From contig NZ_JANFLU010000005.1 of NCBI RefSeq assembly GCF_024385525.1, forward strand, positions 124,001-188,000: a stretch of DNA of 64,000 nt, written 5' to 3'. Of the stretch, positions 63,012 through 64,000 are shown piece after piece. The DNA is from Arthrobacter sp. zg-Y238 (GTDB lineage: Bacteria; Actinomycetota; Actinomycetes; Actinomycetales; Micrococcaceae). The first letter of the stretch is position 1. Every line of letters begins with the position of its first letter. Below the pieces are notes generated by a model. It saw only the letters and a program-made list of their open reading frames with translations. It made no database searches and was not told the origin of the DNA. Position numbers and translations under genes: made by a program.

Positions 63012-63761
63012 CTAGCCGGCGTCGCTTCCGTTGATCACCCGAAGCGTGGTTGCCCGGCTGTTGTCCAGCACCAGATCGGCCCGTGCAGCGGGATCCGCCG
63101 CAGCGAAATAGAGCTGTTGCCCGCCGACATACCGCTCGTGCGGACTCGCCGCACCGGCCTGCCGGGAACCCGGCCCGGGACCGTCCCTGACTGCCATACG
63201 TGCAGCCGTTACGTCGAACGGCACGTCCAGGAACACGGAGAAGTCCCAAAAGTCCCGGAGCTCCTCCCGATGCAGGAAAAGTCCGTCGATAAGCACTACC
63301 GCATCCTTTGCGGCCATCACCGGCTCAGGATCCAGCACCGCATCCGTTGGGAGGTCATGGCCCCGGTCCCGAAACTCCGCGGCGCCCGAGGCCAGGGGCG
63401 CCAGGACGTACTCCATGAACTGTTCCAGGTTGTAGGAATCCCGCCAGAAACCTTCGGGAGAGCCGCGTCCGCGCCGGTACCGGACGCTGCGCACGTTGTG
63501 GAAGGCATCAAGGGTGACCCGCAGGACCTGGCGTTGCGGTCCGTCAACCCCGCGGATAACACGCGCCAGGTCATCGGCGAACGTGGTTTTGCCGGCGCCG
63601 TCGACGCCGTCAACCGCGACCAGGAGCCGCGAATCAGTGCGCAGGGGAAGCAGGACGGCGGCCAGTTCCGAAAGAAAGGCGGCCCGCGCCAGGGGCTTGC
63701 CGGGGCGGAAGTGCGGGGCGAAGGGCCTGGAATCGGCGTGCTGAAGCTCCATCGCGGCCAT
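63012..63761 (-). CDS. Uridine-kinase-like P-loop NTPase
   Basis: 249 residues from ATG 63761 (ATG 63752 is an alternative). Walker A GVDGAGKTT (about 50-58), LRVTLDAFHNVRSVRYRRGRGSPEGFWRDSYN, and VVLIDGLFLHREELRDFWDFSVFLDVPFDVTAARM follow the uridine/pantothenate kinase pattern. It likely phosphorylates a nucleoside or small metabolite in the cytosol. It is on the same strand as the WYL gene and 77 bases upstream of its start. The exact substrate is not readable. Confidence 0.82.
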   Translation of the reverse strand: MAAMELQHADSRPFAPHFRPGKPLARAAFLSELAAVLLPLRTDSRLLVAVDGVDGAGKTTFADDLARVIRGVDGPQRQVLRVTLDAFHNVRSVRYRRGRGSPEGFWRDSYNLEQFMEYVLAPLASGAAEFRDRGHDLPTDAVLDPEPVMAAKDAVVLIDGLFLHREELRDFWDFSVFLDVPFDVTAARMAVRDGPGPGSRQAGAASPHERYVGGQQLYFAAADPAARADLVLDNSRATTLRVINGSDAG

Positions 63762-63878
63762 TCTGCCACGACGGACCGGCGCCGGTCAGGGAAGGTTGCG
63801 GAAGTGGGATGAGGGCACTCCACGGAAAACGTCAGGAAAGTCCCAGCCGCCCGAATCGGCAGCAGGCGCCATGGCCGC

Positions 63879-63884
63879 TAGAAT
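63879..63884 (+). promoter_or_regulatory. -10 box, probable leaderless promoter of the cysteine desulfurase gene
   Basis: TAGAAT, then 6 bases (TGGCTG), then GTG at 63891. Confidence 0.5.
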
Positions 63885-63890
63885 TGGCTG

Positions 63891-64000
63891 GTGCCCGTGT
63901 ATCTAGATCACGCGGCGACCACGCCGATTTCGGCTTCGGCCCTCGCCGCACTCACCTCAGAACTCAGCCGCAGCGGCAACCCTTCGTCCCTGCACGGCTC
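63891..64000 (+). CDS. Cysteine desulfurase (NifS/IscS type), N-terminal part only
   Basis: The first 36 residues, PVYLDHAATTPISASALAALTSEL followed by SGNPSSLHGS, are the unmistakable start of a class V PLP cysteine desulfurase. The remainder is beyond the right edge. The start is GTG 63891, giving the usual PVYLDHAATTP N-terminus. The family supplies persulfide sulfur for Fe-S clusters or tRNA thiolation; the neighbouring gene that would decide lies outside the window. Confidence 0.9.
   Translation, partial: MPVYLDHAATTPISASALAALTSELSRSGNPSSLHG

Noticed and set aside
1-64000. CRISPR arrays, insertion sequences, prophage or restriction-modification islands
   Set aside because: No spaced repeat array, transposase, integrase, phage structural gene or restriction endonuclease was seen. 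The only tandem repeat (3343-3399) has no spacers.

Overview
The window is GC-rich, densely coded chromosomal DNA from an actinobacterium, most likely a member of the Micrococcaceae (Arthrobacter and relatives). The evidence is the gene set: the actinobacterial coproporphyrin-dependent heme pathway with HemQ, AdnAB and UvrD2 helicases, DUF3107, UPF0182, a ferritin-like MiaE_2 protein, and many GTG/TTG starts. I see no insertion sequence, prophage, CRISPR array or rRNA. One pseudogene (epoxide hydrolase) and one tRNA (initiator fMet) are present. The genus is an inference from gene content; no database was searched.

Layout. 1-2.2 kb (minus): a cytosolic MgtE-N/CBS protein, a DUF1003 membrane protein and the start of an Mrp/ApbC Fe-S carrier, tightly coupled. 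2.3-9.8 kb: stress protein, Xaa-Pro aminopeptidase, PHP phosphoesterase, orphan beta-class DNA methyltransferase with a DEAD-box helicase, ferritin-like protein. 9.9-13.4 kb: SGNH hydrolase, small membrane protein, DUF3107, TetR regulator, MoeZ-type adenylyltransferase-rhodanese. 13.4-23.6 kb: heme biosynthesis. hemA diverges from hemE-cgoX-chdC-cpfC-hemC-hemD-hemB-hemL, so all nine enzymes from glutamyl-tRNA to heme b lie in about 10 kb. 23.7-26.6 kb (minus): metNIQ methionine importer behind a structured leader with an internal terminator.

26.7-43.5 kb is a DNA-repair island: DEDDh exonuclease, alkyltransferase-like protein, AdnA and AdnB helicase-nucleases, then (after a GntR/ABC cassette and a phosphotransferase) NudC, UvrD2, an orphan E1/ThiF-like protein and a YgjP-type metallopeptidase. 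43.6-55.4 kb holds envelope and proteostasis genes: DUF2342 zincin, YlbL-type PDZ/Lon protease, UPF0182 giant membrane protein, tRNA-fMet, DUF6328, PspA, a TPM-domain protein and an HtrA-like protease. 55.6-64 kb: etfBA, PIG-L deacetylase, methyltransferase, TrmL, J-domain protein, broken epoxide hydrolase, WYL regulator with a perfect palindrome at its promoter, uridine-kinase-like NTPase, and the start of a NifS-type cysteine desulfurase.

Regulation. A recurring pattern is a TANNNT box exactly 6-7 bases before the start codon (eleven genes), as expected of leaderless mRNAs. Genes inside operons instead use 1-4 base stop/start overlaps or clear Shine-Dalgarno sites. Several convergent pairs share intrinsic terminators.
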